In this document: piece by piece, positions 46,515 to 55,157 of the stretch
Numbering within the stretch: position 1 is the stretch's first letter
Layout of the letters: each line of letters begins with the position of its first letter
Origin: Roseiarcus sp036513315
GTDB taxonomy: Bacteria > Pseudomonadota > Alphaproteobacteria > Rhizobiales > Beijerinckiaceae
NCBI GenBank assembly: GCA_036513315.1
Contig: DATBZF010000066.1
Coordinates: forward strand, 1 to 64,000
Direction of reading: 5' to 3'
DNA: 64,000 bases
Translations under genes and position numbers: made by a program
The notes under the pieces: generated by a model
The model's database searches: none
What the model saw: only the letters and a program-made list of their open reading frames with translations
Told to the model about the DNA's origin: nothing

Positions 46515-47789
46515 TCAGGACTTCTGCGCCTCGACGGCGTCGGCCATGGCATTGGCTGCGTCCTTGGACGACATATTCGGCGTATTCACGAAGGAGGTGA
46601 TGACGTCCATCATCGCGCCGCGATATTTCTGCAGCACCGTCATGTTATGCGCCATCGAGCGGACGAGCGTGCCCGCGGCGATCGACGCCTGCAGATCCTT
46701 CTTCGAAAGCTCCTGGCAGGGATTGAAGCCCTTCGACAGATCGACGTCGAGACGCGCCGGGATCGAGCCCTTGGCCTGGTTGAATATGGTCTGGAACTCC
46801 GGCGACAGGATCAGATGCGCGAGCAGTTTCTGGCCAGCAATAAAGTCAGGGTCCTTCTGCTTGAAGAAGACGACGGAGTCGGAATTGAGAATGAAGCCGG
46901 GCTTGCCCCAATCGGTCGGCGCCTGGCCGCATACATAATCGCCGCCCTGTTTCAGGCCGGCGGCGGTGAGCATGCCGATCTCCCAGTCGCCCATGATCAT
47001 GAACGCGGCGTCGCCCTTGGCGAGCATGCCGTTGGTGGTGTCGAAGTCGCGGCCGGCGATCGCGGGGTCCATATATTTGGAGATCATCAGGCGATATTGG
47101 TCGAAAGCCTTGATCATTTCCGGACTGCGCAGCGCGGTGGTGTCGCCTTCGACGAAGGCCTTGCGGAAGAGATCGATATTCTGACCGTAGACGACGACTT
47201 CGAATGTGGTCGCATCGGTCCAATCCTGGCTAAAATGCCCGAGGCAAATGACTTTGGCGGCGACCGCCTTGTCGCAGGCCGCGTTGAACTCCGCCCAGGT
47301 CTTGGGCAGCGCGGCGATGCCGGCCTTGGCCATCGCCTTGGTCGAACCCCAGATCCAGTTGATGCGATGAATGTTCATCGGCGCTGCGACCCAATGGCCG
47401 GTGGGCTTCATGACGGGCAGCAGTTCGGGAACGACGACCTTCTCCCAGCCTTCCGCCGCCGCCTGGGCGTCGAGGTCGGCCGTCATGCCGGTCGCGTTCC
47501 ATTCGGCGATTTCGGGGCCTTTGAGCTGGACGGCGGGCGGCGCATTGCCGGCGATCACGTCGGCGCGCAACTTGGCGAGCGTATTGGCCGTGTGGCCGGC
47601 GATCGAGGTCTGCTCCCATTTGCCGCCGGCGGCGGTGAACATTTCGCCGAGCTTGGCGATGGCGGCGGCGTCGGAGCCGCTGTCCCATTGATGCAGCATG
47701 TTGGTCTTGGGTTCGGCGAGCGCGCCGCCGACCATCAGTCCGAGGCTGGCAAGACCCGCGATCGTCGCCACATATCCACGATTAAACAT
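46515..47789 (-). CDS. CUT1 sugar-binding protein (GtsA-like)
   Basis: A 424-residue periplasmic SBP_bac_1 protein. The signal peptide MFNRGYVATIAGLASLGLMV ends near GGALAE. The mature part has HQWDSGSDAAAIAKLGEMF, ANTLAKLRADVIAGNAPPAV, QLKGPEIAEW, and the MNIHRINWIWGST segment seen in glucose/mannose-type GtsA binding proteins. The ATG at 47789 follows gggaggagctc. Position in a sugar-acid operon suggests an uncommon sugar, but the ligand cannot be read from sequence. Two cysteines (DYVCGQ, FNPCQE) may pair. Confidence 0.92.
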   Translation of the reverse strand: MFNRGYVATIAGLASLGLMVGGALAEPKTNMLHQWDSGSDAAAIAKLGEMFTAAGGKWEQTSIAGHTANTLAKLRADVIAGNAPPAVQLKGPEIAEWNATGMTADLDAQAAAEGWEKVVVPELLPVMKPTGHWVAAPMNIHRINWIWGSTKAMAKAGIAALPKTWAEFNAACDKAVAAKVICLGHFSQDWTDATTFEVVVYGQNIDLFRKAFVEGDTTALRSPEMIKAFDQYRLMISKYMDPAIAGRDFDTTNGMLAKGDAAFMIMGDWEIGMLTAAGLKQGGDYVCGQAPTDWGKPGFILNSDSVVFFKQKDPDFIAGQKLLAHLILSPEFQTIFNQAKGSIPARLDVDLSKGFNPCQELSKKDLQASIAAGTLVRSMAHNMTVLQKYRGAMMDVITSFVNTPNMSSKDAANAMADAVEAQKS

Positions 47790-47874
47790 GAGCTCCTCCC
47801 TGTTTTCGCCCCGCTCTTTACGAGCGTTTGAGCGTTTCCCTACCATACAACATACTAGGCGACAATGCAGCCCT

Positions 47875-48699
47875 TCATTCGCCGATCGCCTGACGATTGG
47901 CTTCGAGAATCTGGCGCGCGCCGGCGGCGAGAAGTTCGAGATCGGACGTCGCCAGCAGCACGCGCACGCCACGCGCGATAAGATCGCGCTGCTCGGCCGG
48001 TTTGGAGTTTATGCCGAGGCAGACGGGCACGCCGGCAGCCTGCGCGCGCGTGATGATCTTATCGAGCGCGCCTTTGTTGGTCGGATGTTGGTGCTGGCGA
48101 AACAGGCCGGTGGTGCCGGAGAGATCATTCGGCCCGATCGCCACCGCGTCGATGCCGGGCACGGCGAGGAATTCGTCGAGAACGTCGAGCGTCGCGATAT
48201 CCTCGATCTGCGGCATGACGAACAGAGCCTCGTTGGCGACCGCGACATAATCGTCGAGATTGCGATAATAATTGGAGGCGCGGCGCGGGCCAAACCCGCG
48301 CCCGCCCTGCGGGGGATAGCGGCACGAGCGCACAAGTTCCCGGCATTCGGCGACATTGCGCACCATCGGCGCCAGAATGCCCTCGACGCCCATGTCCAGC
48401 GCCTGCTTGATGCGCACATGATCGTTCCACGGAACGCGCACGATCGGCACGGTGTCGGTTCCGTTGAACGCCATGAGCGTCGTTTGCAGCGTCACCAGAT
48501 CCCAGGCGCCGTGCTCGGTATCGATCAGCAGAAAGTCGAAGCCGACGCGCGCCAGAAGTTCGGCGGCGACGGGATCGTTGAGGCTGAGCCAGGCGCCGAA
48601 TATCGCCTCGCCCGCCTTGAGCTTGCGCTTCAGCGCGAGCGCGCGCCCGAGTGAACCCCAGCCGCCCTTGGTCGCCTGCAAACCTTCCGCTTCAGACAA
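47875..48699 (-). CDS. HpcH/HpaI-family aldolase (2-keto-3-deoxy acid aldolase)
   Basis: A 274-residue class II aldolase of the HpaI/RhmA family. Key features are AWLSLNDPVAAELLARVGFD, the LIDTEHGAWD metal-site segment, GILAPMVRNVAE and RGFGPRRASNYYRN. It cleaves 2-keto-3-deoxy sugar acids to pyruvate plus an aldehyde. A TTG start at 48699 is inferred: it overlaps the enolase stop by eight bases and AGGAGG lies six bases upstream, whereas the long in-frame extension upstream is the shadow of the enolase gene. Paired with the dehydratase upstream it would finish the pathway. Confidence 0.9.
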   Translation of the reverse strand: MSEAEGLQATKGGWGSLGRALALKRKLKAGEAIFGAWLSLNDPVAAELLARVGFDFLLIDTEHGAWDLVTLQTTLMAFNGTDTVPIVRVPWNDHVRIKQALDMGVEGILAPMVRNVAECRELVRSCRYPPQGGRGFGPRRASNYYRNLDDYVAVANEALFVMPQIEDIATLDVLDEFLAVPGIDAVAIGPNDLSGTTGLFRQHQHPTNKGALDKIITRAQAAGVPVCLGINSKPAEQRDLIARGVRVLLATSDLELLAAGARQILEANRQAIGE

Positions 48700-49885
48700 T
48701 GACTTCCTCCTCGCGTTCGATCTTTTCAGAATCGAGATCCATATTGACGCCCGGCGCATGCGGCAAGGGAATGGAGCCTTTGACCGGCCACAGCGGAGAT
48801 TTAAGGAAATGCATATGGAGCGCGTTCCATTTGACGAGATATTCCTGATAGGGTGTATGGATCGGCGATTGGGCGACCGAGAAATGAATGCCGATCGGCG
48901 TCGAATGGCCATGCGGAATGACGATGAGATCATGGACCGTCGCATAGGCGGCGATCTTCAGCGTCTCGCTAAGGCCGCCGCACCAATAGATGTCGGGCTG
49001 CAGGATATCGAGCGCGTCTTTCTCGATAAATCGCTTGAAGCCCCAGCGGGTGTATTCGTGCTCGGCGCCCGATAAAGGAATGCGGGTTTTCGCCTTCAGC
49101 TTCACATGGCTGTCGATGCGATCGGGCATGAAGCATTCCTCGATCCAACGCGGGCGGAATTCCTCGATGCGCGAGCAAAAATCGACGGCGTAATCGAGAT
49201 TAAGGCTCTGCCAGCAATCGATCATCAGATCGTAATCATCGCCGAGGGCTTCGCGCAAAGTGCGCACCAGCGCGACATTCTTCTTCAAGCCGTCATAGCC
49301 GGCCATCGGCCCATGACGGATAAACCATTTCTGCGCGGTGAAGCCCTTCTCCTTGTACGCCAGCGCCCGCTCGCGCACCTTGCCGAGATCCTCGACGGCA
49401 TAGCCGAGCATCGAGGCATAGGCCGGAACCTCCTGGCGCGTCGGCCCGCCAAGGATGCGCCAAATCGGCTGGTTGAAAACCTTGCCCTTGATATCCCACA
49501 ACGCGCAATCGACCGCGGAAATGGCGACCATCGGATAACCCTGCCGGCCGTGCACCTGCAGGCGATGCATCTGATCCCACAGGAGTTCGATCGCCAGCGG
49601 ATCCTTGCCCATGATGATCGGCGCGAGCTGCGTCAGGACGAGATGCGAGGCCGCCTCCCAGATCGGCCCGGCAGTGCCGGTCACGCCATCGTCGGTATGA
49701 ATTTCGAGGAAGTCGGTATGGATTTTCAAATGGCGATCGTCGACCTGGGTCCCGCCCTCCCAAAGTTTCTGATCGCGATATTCAGGATAGATGTCGATCG
49801 GGCGAACGAGGCGCTCTTCCCAGAAAGGTCCGTCGGTCGTGAGCGTGCCGTGCAGGCGGCGAATCCTCACCCTTGTGATTTTCAT
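48692..49885 (-). CDS. enolase-superfamily sugar-acid dehydratase (RhmD-like)
   Basis: A 397-residue mandelate racemase/muconate-lactonising superfamily enzyme. Metal ligands can be placed in LMIDCWQS, WIEECFMPD and LSGAEHEYT. The general acid/base histidine lies in VIPHGHSTPIGIH, with DILQPDIYWCGGLSETLKIA before it. This arrangement matches the L-rhamnonate dehydratase group, which makes 2-keto-3-deoxy acids. It overlaps the upstream GntR gene by four bases and the aldolase downstream by eight. The exact sugar acid is uncertain. Confidence 0.92.
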   Translation of the reverse strand: MKITRVRIRRLHGTLTTDGPFWEERLVRPIDIYPEYRDQKLWEGGTQVDDRHLKIHTDFLEIHTDDGVTGTAGPIWEAASHLVLTQLAPIIMGKDPLAIELLWDQMHRLQVHGRQGYPMVAISAVDCALWDIKGKVFNQPIWRILGGPTRQEVPAYASMLGYAVEDLGKVRERALAYKEKGFTAQKWFIRHGPMAGYDGLKKNVALVRTLREALGDDYDLMIDCWQSLNLDYAVDFCSRIEEFRPRWIEECFMPDRIDSHVKLKAKTRIPLSGAEHEYTRWGFKRFIEKDALDILQPDIYWCGGLSETLKIAAYATVHDLIVIPHGHSTPIGIHFSVAQSPIHTPYQEYLVKWNALHMHFLKSPLWPVKGSIPLPHAPGVNMDLDSEKIEREEEVIV

Positions 49886-50658
49886 TTGACCGCTCCTCCC
49901 ACGACTTCTGTCTTCTGATTGCGCTTAGGCCCAGGGCTGGGGTTGGGCCCCGCCCGCGACGCTTCTGTTTCTCTTCGAAACATTTCGTAAGCGTTATAGA
50001 CATGCTTGGCGAGCCGTTTGACGGCGTCGGCGTCGCGTCCTTCCTTCAGGGCGTTGACGATTTCGCGATGACCGCGTTGCGATCCGGCGATCTGCCGGCG
50101 GCTTCGCGTGAGGCGATAGCGAATCGTGCGCACGCGGCCGGATATGCGATCATAAGCCTCGATGAGTTCGGCATTGGCGCTCGCCTTGACGAGCGCATCG
50201 TGGAACGATCTGTCGAAGGCCTGATAGGGGCCGGGATCGAAGACATGTGCGGCTTCGGCGGCGTTGGTCTCCTGTTCGAGACGCGTGATCAACTCGCCGC
50301 GGTTGCGCGTCAGCGCGATACGCAAGGCGCCGGTTTCGAGAACTTCGCGCAATTCGCAGATATCGCGCAATTCCGCGACGCCATATTGAAAAACGAAAGT
50401 GCCGCGTTGCGGGCGCACTTCGACAAGACGCTCGGTCTCGAGGCGAAGAAAGGCCTCGCGCACCGGCGTACGGCTGACGCCAAGCTGTTCGGCGAGGGCG
50501 CTTTCCGAAAGCTGTTCGCCAAGGACGAGCCTGCCCGACACGATCAGCTCACGGATTTCCGTGATGACCATTTCCGTCAGGGAGGGTGGGCGCGCCAAGC
50601 GCTCCAACGGCCCGTCGGCGAGCGATCCGGCATTGGCCATAAGGGAGCCGCCCTCCAT
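49882..50658 (-). CDS. GntR/FCD-family transcriptional regulator
   Basis: A 258-residue regulator. The winged helix (about residues 25-95) has GRLVLGEQLSESALAEQLGV and RTPVREAFLRLETERLVEV. An FCD effector domain follows, with metal/ligand residues in the ELREVLETGALRIAL, FHDALVKASANAEL and HREIVNALKEGRD segments. The start may be 50658 or, with GGAGGG upstream, 50640. FCD regulators usually repress and respond to sugar acids or carboxylates. Being embedded between catabolic genes, it probably controls this operon and the divergent dehydratase. Confidence 0.9.
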   Translation of the reverse strand: MEGGSLMANAGSLADGPLERLARPPSLTEMVITEIRELIVSGRLVLGEQLSESALAEQLGVSRTPVREAFLRLETERLVEVRPQRGTFVFQYGVAELRDICELREVLETGALRIALTRNRGELITRLEQETNAAEAAHVFDPGPYQAFDRSFHDALVKASANAELIEAYDRISGRVRTIRYRLTRSRRQIAGSQRGHREIVNALKEGRDADAVKRLAKHVYNAYEMFRRETEASRAGPNPSPGPKRNQKTEVVGGAVK

Positions 50659-50660
50659 GT

Positions 50661-51617
50661 TCAGCTCACGGGCGTCACTGCGCCGCGGCCGGAGAACCAA
50701 CTGACGAGATTGTCGATCACGCAAGCGCCCATGGCGCCCATCGTCTCTTCCGTCGAGCTCGCGATATGCGGAGTCAGGACGACATTATCGAGCGCGGTCA
50801 GGGCGGCGGGAACTTTGGGTTCATCGAAGAAAACATCCAGTCCGGCGGCGCCGAGCCGTCCTTCGCGCAAAGCCGCGATGAGTTCGTTTTCATCGACCAG
50901 CCAGCCGCGCGCGACATTGATGAAAATGCCGCGGGGTCCAAGCGCTTCGAAAATTTCACGCCCCGCCATCGGCGGCGAGCCTTTCGGGCCGCCGGCCGCG
51001 CAGAGGAACAGAACGTCGGAATTTTCGGCGAGCGTCTTTGCATCAGGGAAATGCTGGTAGGGAACCTCGCGACGCACGGGGTCGACATAGCCGATTCGCG
51101 TCTTGAATCCTTCGAGCCGATGCGCAACTTCGATTCCGATGCGGCCTAATCCCAATATTCCCGCGCGCATGCCGGTGAGCTTGCGTCCGAGCGGCAAACG
51201 TTCGGCGCCCCACCGGCCGCCGCGCACGAAACGATCGGCGAGCGCGAGCTGGCGGCAGCAGCCCAGAGCGAGAGCGATCGCGAGATCGGCGACATCGTCG
51301 AACAGGACCGGCGTCGTCGTCAGCACAATGCCGCGCTCGCGAATGGCTGGAAGATCGCTGGTCTCGAGACCAACGCCGTTGAGAGAACAAATCTCGAGCT
51401 TCGGCATCAATTCGATATGGCGTCTGGTCAGCCCCGCCATGCCATGCCCGACGGCGCCGCGAATCTGGCCGCCGATCCTGGCGAGCGTCGCAAAGGGGTC
51501 AGGGTCGGCATAGACCTTATGCACGACGAAGCGCCTCTCCAGTTCCGCCAGAACGGGGGGCTGCTGCGCCCCGATCAAAGCAAGCTCTACCCCGGAAAAT
51601 GAAGCGGCCTCGGCCAT
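50661..51617 (-). CDS. D-isomer 2-hydroxyacid dehydrogenase
   Basis: A 318-residue NAD(P)-dependent dehydrogenase of the GhrB/2-ketogluconate reductase type. It has the Rossmann motif AGILGLGRIGIEVAHRLEGF, the substrate arginine in FINVARGWLVDENEL, an acid in FDEPKVP and the histidine in LTPHIASSTEET. The likely reaction is reduction of glyoxylate, hydroxypyruvate or a 2-keto sugar acid. The ATG at 51617 follows gggaaacgcg and matches the family start. It is the first gene of the leftward operon and is divergent from the IlvD/Edd gene. Confidence 0.92.
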   Translation of the reverse strand: MAEAASFSGVELALIGAQQPPVLAELERRFVVHKVYADPDPFATLARIGGQIRGAVGHGMAGLTRRHIELMPKLEICSLNGVGLETSDLPAIRERGIVLTTTPVLFDDVADLAIALALGCCRQLALADRFVRGGRWGAERLPLGRKLTGMRAGILGLGRIGIEVAHRLEGFKTRIGYVDPVRREVPYQHFPDAKTLAENSDVLFLCAAGGPKGSPPMAGREIFEALGPRGIFINVARGWLVDENELIAALREGRLGAAGLDVFFDEPKVPAALTALDNVVLTPHIASSTEETMGAMGACVIDNLVSWFSGRGAVTPVS

Positions 51618-51721
51618 CGCGTTTCCCAACCAGACGTTTGTTAATTTCCACGCGGCGCCAGGCCGCGCGACATCGGGAGCGTTGTCGACCACCGGATGCT
51701 TATATCCAGTCGGCGACCGTC

Positions 51722-51737
51722 GTTACTTGCGTGTAAC
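51722..51737. promoter_or_regulatory. inverted repeat in divergent promoter, candidate GntR site
   Basis: GTTAC-TTGCGT-GTAAC lies between the dehydrogenase start (51617) and the dehydratase start (51847). Its symmetry and position fit an operator for the GntR/FCD regulator of this locus; this is inference. Confidence 0.35.
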
Positions 51738-51846
51738 ATATCAGTTGCGCGGCCTGCAAGTCCGAGATAGGCGTCCGCAAGACGAATGGGGTAAAGGAGT
51801 TTCTCCGTCTCGCGCCGCGGCGGCGCGGGATGCCGGGGACAATCGA

Positions 51847-53550
51847 ATGGCCAAAGGGCTGCGTAAGGGACTGACCAGCTACGGCGACGCCGGCTTCTCG
51901 TTGTTTTTGCGCAAGGCCTTCATCAAGGCGATGGGCTATTCCGACGATGCGCTCGACCGGCCGATCGTCGGCGTCACGAATACGTACAGCGACTACAATC
52001 CCTGCCACGGCAATGTTCCCGATCTGATCGAGAGCGCGAAACGCGGCATCATGCTGGCGGGCGGCCTGCCGATGGTGTTTCCCACCATCGCCATCCACGA
52101 AAGCTTCGCGCATCCGACTTCGATGTTCCTTCGCAATCTGATGGCGATGGACACTGAGGAAATGATCCGCGCCCAGCCGATGGACGCCGTCGTCGTGATC
52201 GGCGGATGCGACAAGACCTTGCCCGCCCAGGTGATGGGCGCCGCCAGCGCCGATCTGCCGACCATTGTCGTGCCGGTCGGGCCGATGGTCGTCGGCCACC
52301 ACAAGGGCGAAGTTCTTGGCGCCTGCACCGATTGCCGGCGCTTCTGGGCGATGCACCGGGCGGGAAATATTGATGCGGACGAGATCGAGACGATCAGCGG
52401 ACGTCTCGCGCCCTCGGTCGGCACCTGCATGGTGATGGGCACCGCGAGCACGATGGCCTGTATCGTCGAGGCCTTGGGGCTCGCTCTGCCGACGAGCGCG
52501 ACTTCGCCGGCGACCCATGCCGACCGGCGTCGCATCGCCGAAGCGAGCGGCAGGCGCGCCGCCGAAATGGCCGTGACCGGCGCGCCAAAGCCGAGCGAGT
52601 TGATCACGCCAAGCTCGGTGAGCAACGCGCTGATCGTACTGCAGGCGATCGGCGGCTCCACCAATGGCATCATCCATCTGACCGCGATGGCTGGACGCGC
52701 CGGCGTCAGAATCGATCTCGACGCTTTCGACAGGCTGGGCCGGGATATTCCGGTGCTGCTCAACCTGAAACCGTCGGGCGCCCATTATATGGAGCATTTC
52801 CATCATGCCGGCGGATTGCCCCGGCTGATGCGCGAATTGACCGGCTTTCTCGACCTCGATGCGCCCAATGTATCCGGCGGCACGCTTGGCGATGCGATCG
52901 CGGCGGCCGAGGACGTTCCCGGACAGAACGTCATCGCCAGCCTCAAGGCGCCGCTGAAGAAACAGGGCGCGATGGCGGTGCTGCGGGGCAATCTTGCGCC
53001 CCAAGGCGCCATCATCAAACAATCGGCGGCGTCGCCAGGCCTGCTGCGTCACACCGGACGCGCTCTGGTGTTCGACTCGGTCGAGGACATGGCCGCCCGC
53101 ATCGATACGCCCGATCTCGACGTCGCCGCCGACGACATTCTCGTTCTGCGCAACGCCGGCCCGAAAGGCGCGCCCGGCATGCCGGAAGCAGGCTATCTGC
53201 CGATCCCGCTCAAACTCGCGCGTCAAGGCGTCAAGGATATGGTGCGGATTTCCGATGCGCGGATGAGCGGCACCGCCTTCGGCACCATCGTGCTGCACAT
53301 GACGCCCGAGGCGGCGATCGGCGGCCCGCTCGCCATCGTGCGAACCGGAGACCAGATCGCGCTCGATGTCGAGGCCCGCCGGATCGATCTTCTAATCGAC
53401 GATACGGAGTTGCAGCAACGCCTCGCGGTGTGGAAGGCGGCGCCGCCAACGCGGGCGGCGGCGGCGAGAGGCTATGCCAAGCTCTTCGAGACATCAGTGT
53501 TGCAAGCCGACCAGGGTTGCGATTTCGATTTTCTGTTGCGCGCGGACTAA
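51847..53550 (+). CDS. IlvD/Edd-family sugar-acid dehydratase
   Basis: A 567-residue iron-sulfur dehydratase of the IlvD/Edd family. Cluster cysteines can be placed in YNPCHGN, the GGCDKTLPAQVMGA signature and SVGTCMVMGTASTM. The length and the LGACTDCRRFW segment fit the arabinonate/xylonate/fuconate dehydratase branch better than true IlvD. It would convert a sugar acid to its 2-keto-3-deoxy form. The ATG at 51847 starts the conserved MAKGLRKGLTSYGDAGFSLF; an upstream in-frame extension of 55 residues is excluded. It is divergent from the long sugar-acid operon and has an alternative or parallel role to the enolase there. Confidence 0.92.
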   Translation: MAKGLRKGLTSYGDAGFSLFLRKAFIKAMGYSDDALDRPIVGVTNTYSDYNPCHGNVPDLIESAKRGIMLAGGLPMVFPTIAIHESFAHPTSMFLRNLMAMDTEEMIRAQPMDAVVVIGGCDKTLPAQVMGAASADLPTIVVPVGPMVVGHHKGEVLGACTDCRRFWAMHRAGNIDADEIETISGRLAPSVGTCMVMGTASTMACIVEALGLALPTSATSPATHADRRRIAEASGRRAAEMAVTGAPKPSELITPSSVSNALIVLQAIGGSTNGIIHLTAMAGRAGVRIDLDAFDRLGRDIPVLLNLKPSGAHYMEHFHHAGGLPRLMRELTGFLDLDAPNVSGGTLGDAIAAAEDVPGQNVIASLKAPLKKQGAMAVLRGNLAPQGAIIKQSAASPGLLRHTGRALVFDSVEDMAARIDTPDLDVAADDILVLRNAGPKGAPGMPEAGYLPIPLKLARQGVKDMVRISDARMSGTAFGTIVLHMTPEAAIGGPLAIVRTGDQIALDVEARRIDLLIDDTELQQRLAVWKAAPPTRAAAARGYAKLFETSVLQADQGCDFDFLLRAD

Positions 53551-53602
53551 GGGGCCGACGCTTCGACCAAGAACGAGACGAGGATGCCCTTGGGTTCGGG
53601 CT

Positions 53603-54934
53603 CTACGCCTTAGGAAAGAAGCGATTGTCGGGCCGCGGCAAGCCGAGATTTTCCCGCAGCGTCGCGCCTTCATATTCGCGCCGGAACAGCCCGCGCCTTT
53701 GCAATTCGGGCACGACGAGATCGACGAAATCGTCGAGCCCGGCCGGCAGGAACGGGAACATGATATTGAAACCGTCGCTTCCTTCGCCGATGAGCCATTC
53801 CTCCATCTCGTCGGCGATCGTTTGCGGCGTGCCGACGAAAGCGAGGCCGGCATAGCCGCCGAGCCGCTGAGCGAGCTGACGAACGGTAAGACCATCGCGA
53901 CGGCCAAGCGCGATCACCCGTTCGCGCGCACTCTGACTCGCATTGGTTTCGGGAATTTCGGGCAAAGGCGCGTCGGGATCGAAACGGGAAGCGTCATGGC
54001 CGAGCGCGATCGAAAGCGACGCGATCGCGCTCTCGTAATGCACGAGGCTGTCAAGGCGCGCGCGCTTTTCGCGCGCCTCCTCGACGGTCGAGCCGACCAC
54101 CACGAAGGCGCCGGGCAGAATTTTGAGATGGTCGCGATCACGGCCGAACGCCTCCATTCGGCTCTTCACGTCTTTATAGAAGGCCTGTCCGTCGGCAAGC
54201 CGCGAGCCCGCCGCGAAGACGACCTCGGCGGTTTCCGCCGCGAGTTGGCGGCCCGCTTCCGAAGCGCCCGCCTGGACGACGACGGGCCAGCCCTGAATCG
54301 GCCGCGCAATATTGAGCGGCCCGCGCACTGAGAGGTAAGGCCCCTTGTGATTGAGGACATGGAGTCTGGCCGGATCGAAATAAATTCCGCTGTCGACGTC
54401 CCGCACGAACGCGTCATCGGCCCAAGAATCCCAAAGGCCGGTGACGACATCAAAGAATTCGCGGGCGCGCCGATAGCGCTCATCGTGCTCAAGATGTTCC
54501 TCAAAGCCGAAGTTGAGCGCCGCATCGGGATTGGAGGTCGTGACGACGTTCCAGCCGGCCCGGCCGCCGCTGATGTGATCGAGCGAAGCGAAGCGCCGGG
54601 CGATCAGATAGGGCTGTTCGAATGTCGTGGACGCCGTCGCGATGAGACCGAGATTGCGCGTCGTCATCGCAAGGGCAGGCAACAGGGTGAGCGGATCGAA
54701 GGAGGTGACGGTGTGGCTGCGCTTCAACGCTTCGAGCGGCATGTTCAACACCGCAAGATGATCCGCCATGAAAAACGCGTCGAACTTGCCGCGCTCCAGC
54801 GTCTCCGCGAAACCCTGCAGATGCGCCAGGTTGAAATTGGCGTCGGGATAGGCGCCGGGAAAGCGCCAGGCCCCCGTGTGAATGGTGGTCGGACGCATGA
54901 AAGCGCCGAGATGCAATTGCCGTTTCGAAGCCAT
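53603..54934 (-). CDS. LLM-class FMN-dependent monooxygenase (NtaA/SnaA/DszA type)
   Basis: A 443-residue two-component flavin monooxygenase of the NtaA/SnaA/DszA group. It has HLGAFMRPTTIHTGAWRFP, DAFFMADHLAVLNMP, SLDHISGGRAGWNVVTTSNP and QGWPVVVQAGASEAGRQLAAETAEVVFA. Members use reduced FMN from a separate reductase to attack nitrilotriacetate, EDTA, dibenzothiophene sulfone, dimethyl sulfide or similar compounds; the substrate here is unknown. No reductase gene is in the window. The ATG follows gggagacgaag. It is divergent from the HAAT transporter operon at 55158, implying import of its substrate. Confidence 0.92.
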   Translation of the reverse strand: MASKRQLHLGAFMRPTTIHTGAWRFPGAYPDANFNLAHLQGFAETLERGKFDAFFMADHLAVLNMPLEALKRSHTVTSFDPLTLLPALAMTTRNLGLIATASTTFEQPYLIARRFASLDHISGGRAGWNVVTTSNPDAALNFGFEEHLEHDERYRRAREFFDVVTGLWDSWADDAFVRDVDSGIYFDPARLHVLNHKGPYLSVRGPLNIARPIQGWPVVVQAGASEAGRQLAAETAEVVFAAGSRLADGQAFYKDVKSRMEAFGRDRDHLKILPGAFVVVGSTVEEAREKRARLDSLVHYESAIASLSIALGHDASRFDPDAPLPEIPETNASQSARERVIALGRRDGLTVRQLAQRLGGYAGLAFVGTPQTIADEMEEWLIGEGSDGFNIMFPFLPAGLDDFVDLVVPELQRRGLFRREYEGATLRENLGLPRPDNRFFPKA

Positions 54935-54969
54935 CTTCGTCTCCCATCGCGGGCGGGCCTTGAGCTGCG

Positions 54970-55016
54970 AGATATATTCATATAATTTCTGTAGACAATA
55001 TGTTTTATTGAACTAA
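54970..55016. promoter_or_regulatory. AT-rich divergent promoter of LLM gene and transporter
   Basis: This is an AT-rich island in otherwise GC-rich DNA. On the minus strand TTGTCT (54998-54993) and TATATC (54976-54971) are 16 bp apart and would give a leader of about 30 bases for the LLM gene. The -35 overlaps CTGTAGACAA (54989-54998), an imperfect palindrome of the kind bound by GntR-family proteins. Assignment is by inspection only. Confidence 0.35.
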
Positions 55017-55157
55017 AAGCTTGGCCGAGGCGCATATGTTATCATCGCACGATCGACAGAGCCGTCGACACCGGACGTCTTGAGCGAGCCGTTTCAGATG
55101 AGTCGTCTGACGTCGAGCAAACAAAGTTTGTCGCGCTGTCCAAAAGAGGAAAAGACC

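Noticed and set aside
46227..47831. 534-residue plus-strand frame opposite the sugar-binding protein and MalF genes
   Set aside because: Arg/Asp/Gly-rich shadow of two well-defined minus-strand genes.
51700..53298. 532-residue frame antisense to the IlvD/Edd gene
   Set aside because: It is a long shadow caused by high GC codon bias; the plus-strand frame has complete family motifs.
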